DNA of 64,000 nucleotides from Azorinus chamasolen (lineage: Eukaryota > Mollusca > Bivalvia > Cardiida > Solecurtidae), in NCBI GenBank assembly GCA_963576725.1, contig OY755236.1, positions 70,092,379-70,156,378 of the forward strand, given 5' to 3'. Positions 63,212-64,000 of this stretch are shown piece after piece (position 1 is the first letter of the stretch; the number at the start of each line of letters is the position of its first letter). The translations under genes and the position numbers were made by a program. Under the pieces are notes generated by a model that saw only the letters and a list, made by a program, of their open reading frames with translations, did no database searches and was not told the DNA's origin.

Positions 63212-63384
63212 TAGTGACTTCAACAAAGGGCTGTATAATCAGACTTACTGACTTGTATTGCCCTATTTACCTTGAGTATTCGGGCACCCAATCTCCTAGC
63301 TTCATGTCTGTGTAAAGCTCAATAAGTCAGTTTTGGGCCGTTTTGAAAACTCTAGCTAAGACTGACTTAGTACTAGTTAGTAGT

Positions 63385-63455
63385 ATGGTGTAGACCTTGA
63401 TCAAACTGTTCTTTCAATAGCAGTTTGATCTAGGTCTGCACTATTTACCTAAGTG
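63385..63455. repeat. Short hairpin related to TTAA MITE core
   Basis: GTGTAGACCTTGATCAAACT and AGTTTGATCTAGGTCTGCAC arms. Confidence 0.55.
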
Positions 63456-63678
63456 TGTATGTCCAAATAATACAGGTAACTAGTGTAGTTGATAGCCCTA
63501 ATTACAGGCATACAACAAAGCCCATTGTTATCATGGAGGAAACAGTGAAACCTAATACAAGAACAATGGTATGTGATTTGACTTTTACATACATGTAGAT
63601 GGCGATTTACCAAATGATACTGATGCAAATACAGTTAAACTCTACAATGGCCGCTAAAACATGTCTATTTGTGGGTAT

Positions 63679-63947
63679 TTAACCCTTTACTCCATGAATA
63701 TTCATGCAACAAAAATAACATCAGATCTACATGTATATTGATTAGTTGAATTTTCATAATGGCTCTAAGAACAAGGGTATTTTATAATTATCATGAAAGA
63801 GGCTGTAGATTCAGTTAAATATTATTCTATAAGCAAACAGAGCAGACCCTGATTAAATACCTCCAATTATGGCAATAGGAGTCGTCAGATCTGAGTCTAC
63901 TCTGTTTGCAAGGTGTAGAAGGGTGTATTTATGTAGTAACGGGTTAA
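63679..63947 (+). mobile_element. TTAA MITE, complete
   Basis: TTAACCCTTTACTCCATGAA to AGTAACGGGTTAA; loop enlarged (CTCCAATTATGGCAATAGGAG). Confidence 0.8.
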
Positions 63948-64000
63948 CCCTTTCCCTCATACAAACGTGTTTTCATGCATTTGCAAACAGAATAGACCCA
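63944..64000 (-). mobile_element. TTAA MITE, cut by the window edge
   Basis: TTAACCCTTTCCCTCATACA up to AACAGAATAGACCCA, sharing TTAA with the previous copy. Confidence 0.75.

Noticed and set aside
1..64000. Regularly recurring palindromic repeats as a CRISPR array
   Set aside because: Spacing is irregular, copies are 200-280 bp with TTAA ends, both orientations occur, and the genome is eukaryotic.

Overview
The window is eukaryotic nuclear DNA, AT-rich, intron-dominated and full of repeats. The best guess is a marine bivalve mollusc. That is an inference from the invertebrate-type kinase gene and from minisatellite-bearing elements with terminal hairpins that resemble bivalve 'pearl'/Helentron-like elements. 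No bacterial features, CRISPR arrays or rRNA/tRNA genes are present.

The main gene is a complete minus-strand MAP2K4 (MKK4/SEK1) orthologue. I assembled it by eye from 12 coding exons between 49841 (ATG) and 8374 (stop). All splice sites are GT-AG and all exon phases join. The coding length is 1113 bp, which encodes 370 residues plus a stop. The kinase core is intact: glycine-rich loop, catalytic lysine, HRD, DFG and a PERIDP segment. It also keeps an N-terminal JNK-docking-like motif and a C-terminal DVD-like segment. About 97% of the 41.5-kb gene is intron.

Upstream on the opposite strand, 51816-52032 is a first coding exon of a secreted or membrane protein with a clear signal peptide, tentatively prominin-like. 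The two genes diverge across about 2 kb that contains no mobile element apart from one hairpin element at 50474-50760. The rest of the second gene was not found before 64000.

The remaining sequence is a dense, often nested mobile-element landscape. (1) Dozens of 200-280 bp TTAA-flanked hairpin MITEs begin CCCTTT, and nested copies show clean TTAA target duplication, so they are piggyBac-like. (2) TA-flanked palindromic MITEs begin CAGTAAAACC and are pogo/Tigger-like. (3) A 7.67-kb decayed Harbinger transposon in intron 5 carries remnants of both the DDE transposase and the Myb/SANT-like protein. (4) hAT-like elements have exact 5-6 bp duplications. (5) Three tRNA-type SINE copies are present. 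(6) Several families of hairpin-ended elements carry 130-145 bp tandem repeats. Two of these families are packed with AGGTCA nuclear-receptor half-sites.

The most notable observations are the half-site arrays inside MAP2K4 introns, one element ending about 28 bp from an exon, the shared terminal architecture of the hairpin-ended families, and the many nested insertions that define target sites exactly. Element boundaries marked approximate are by-eye estimates.
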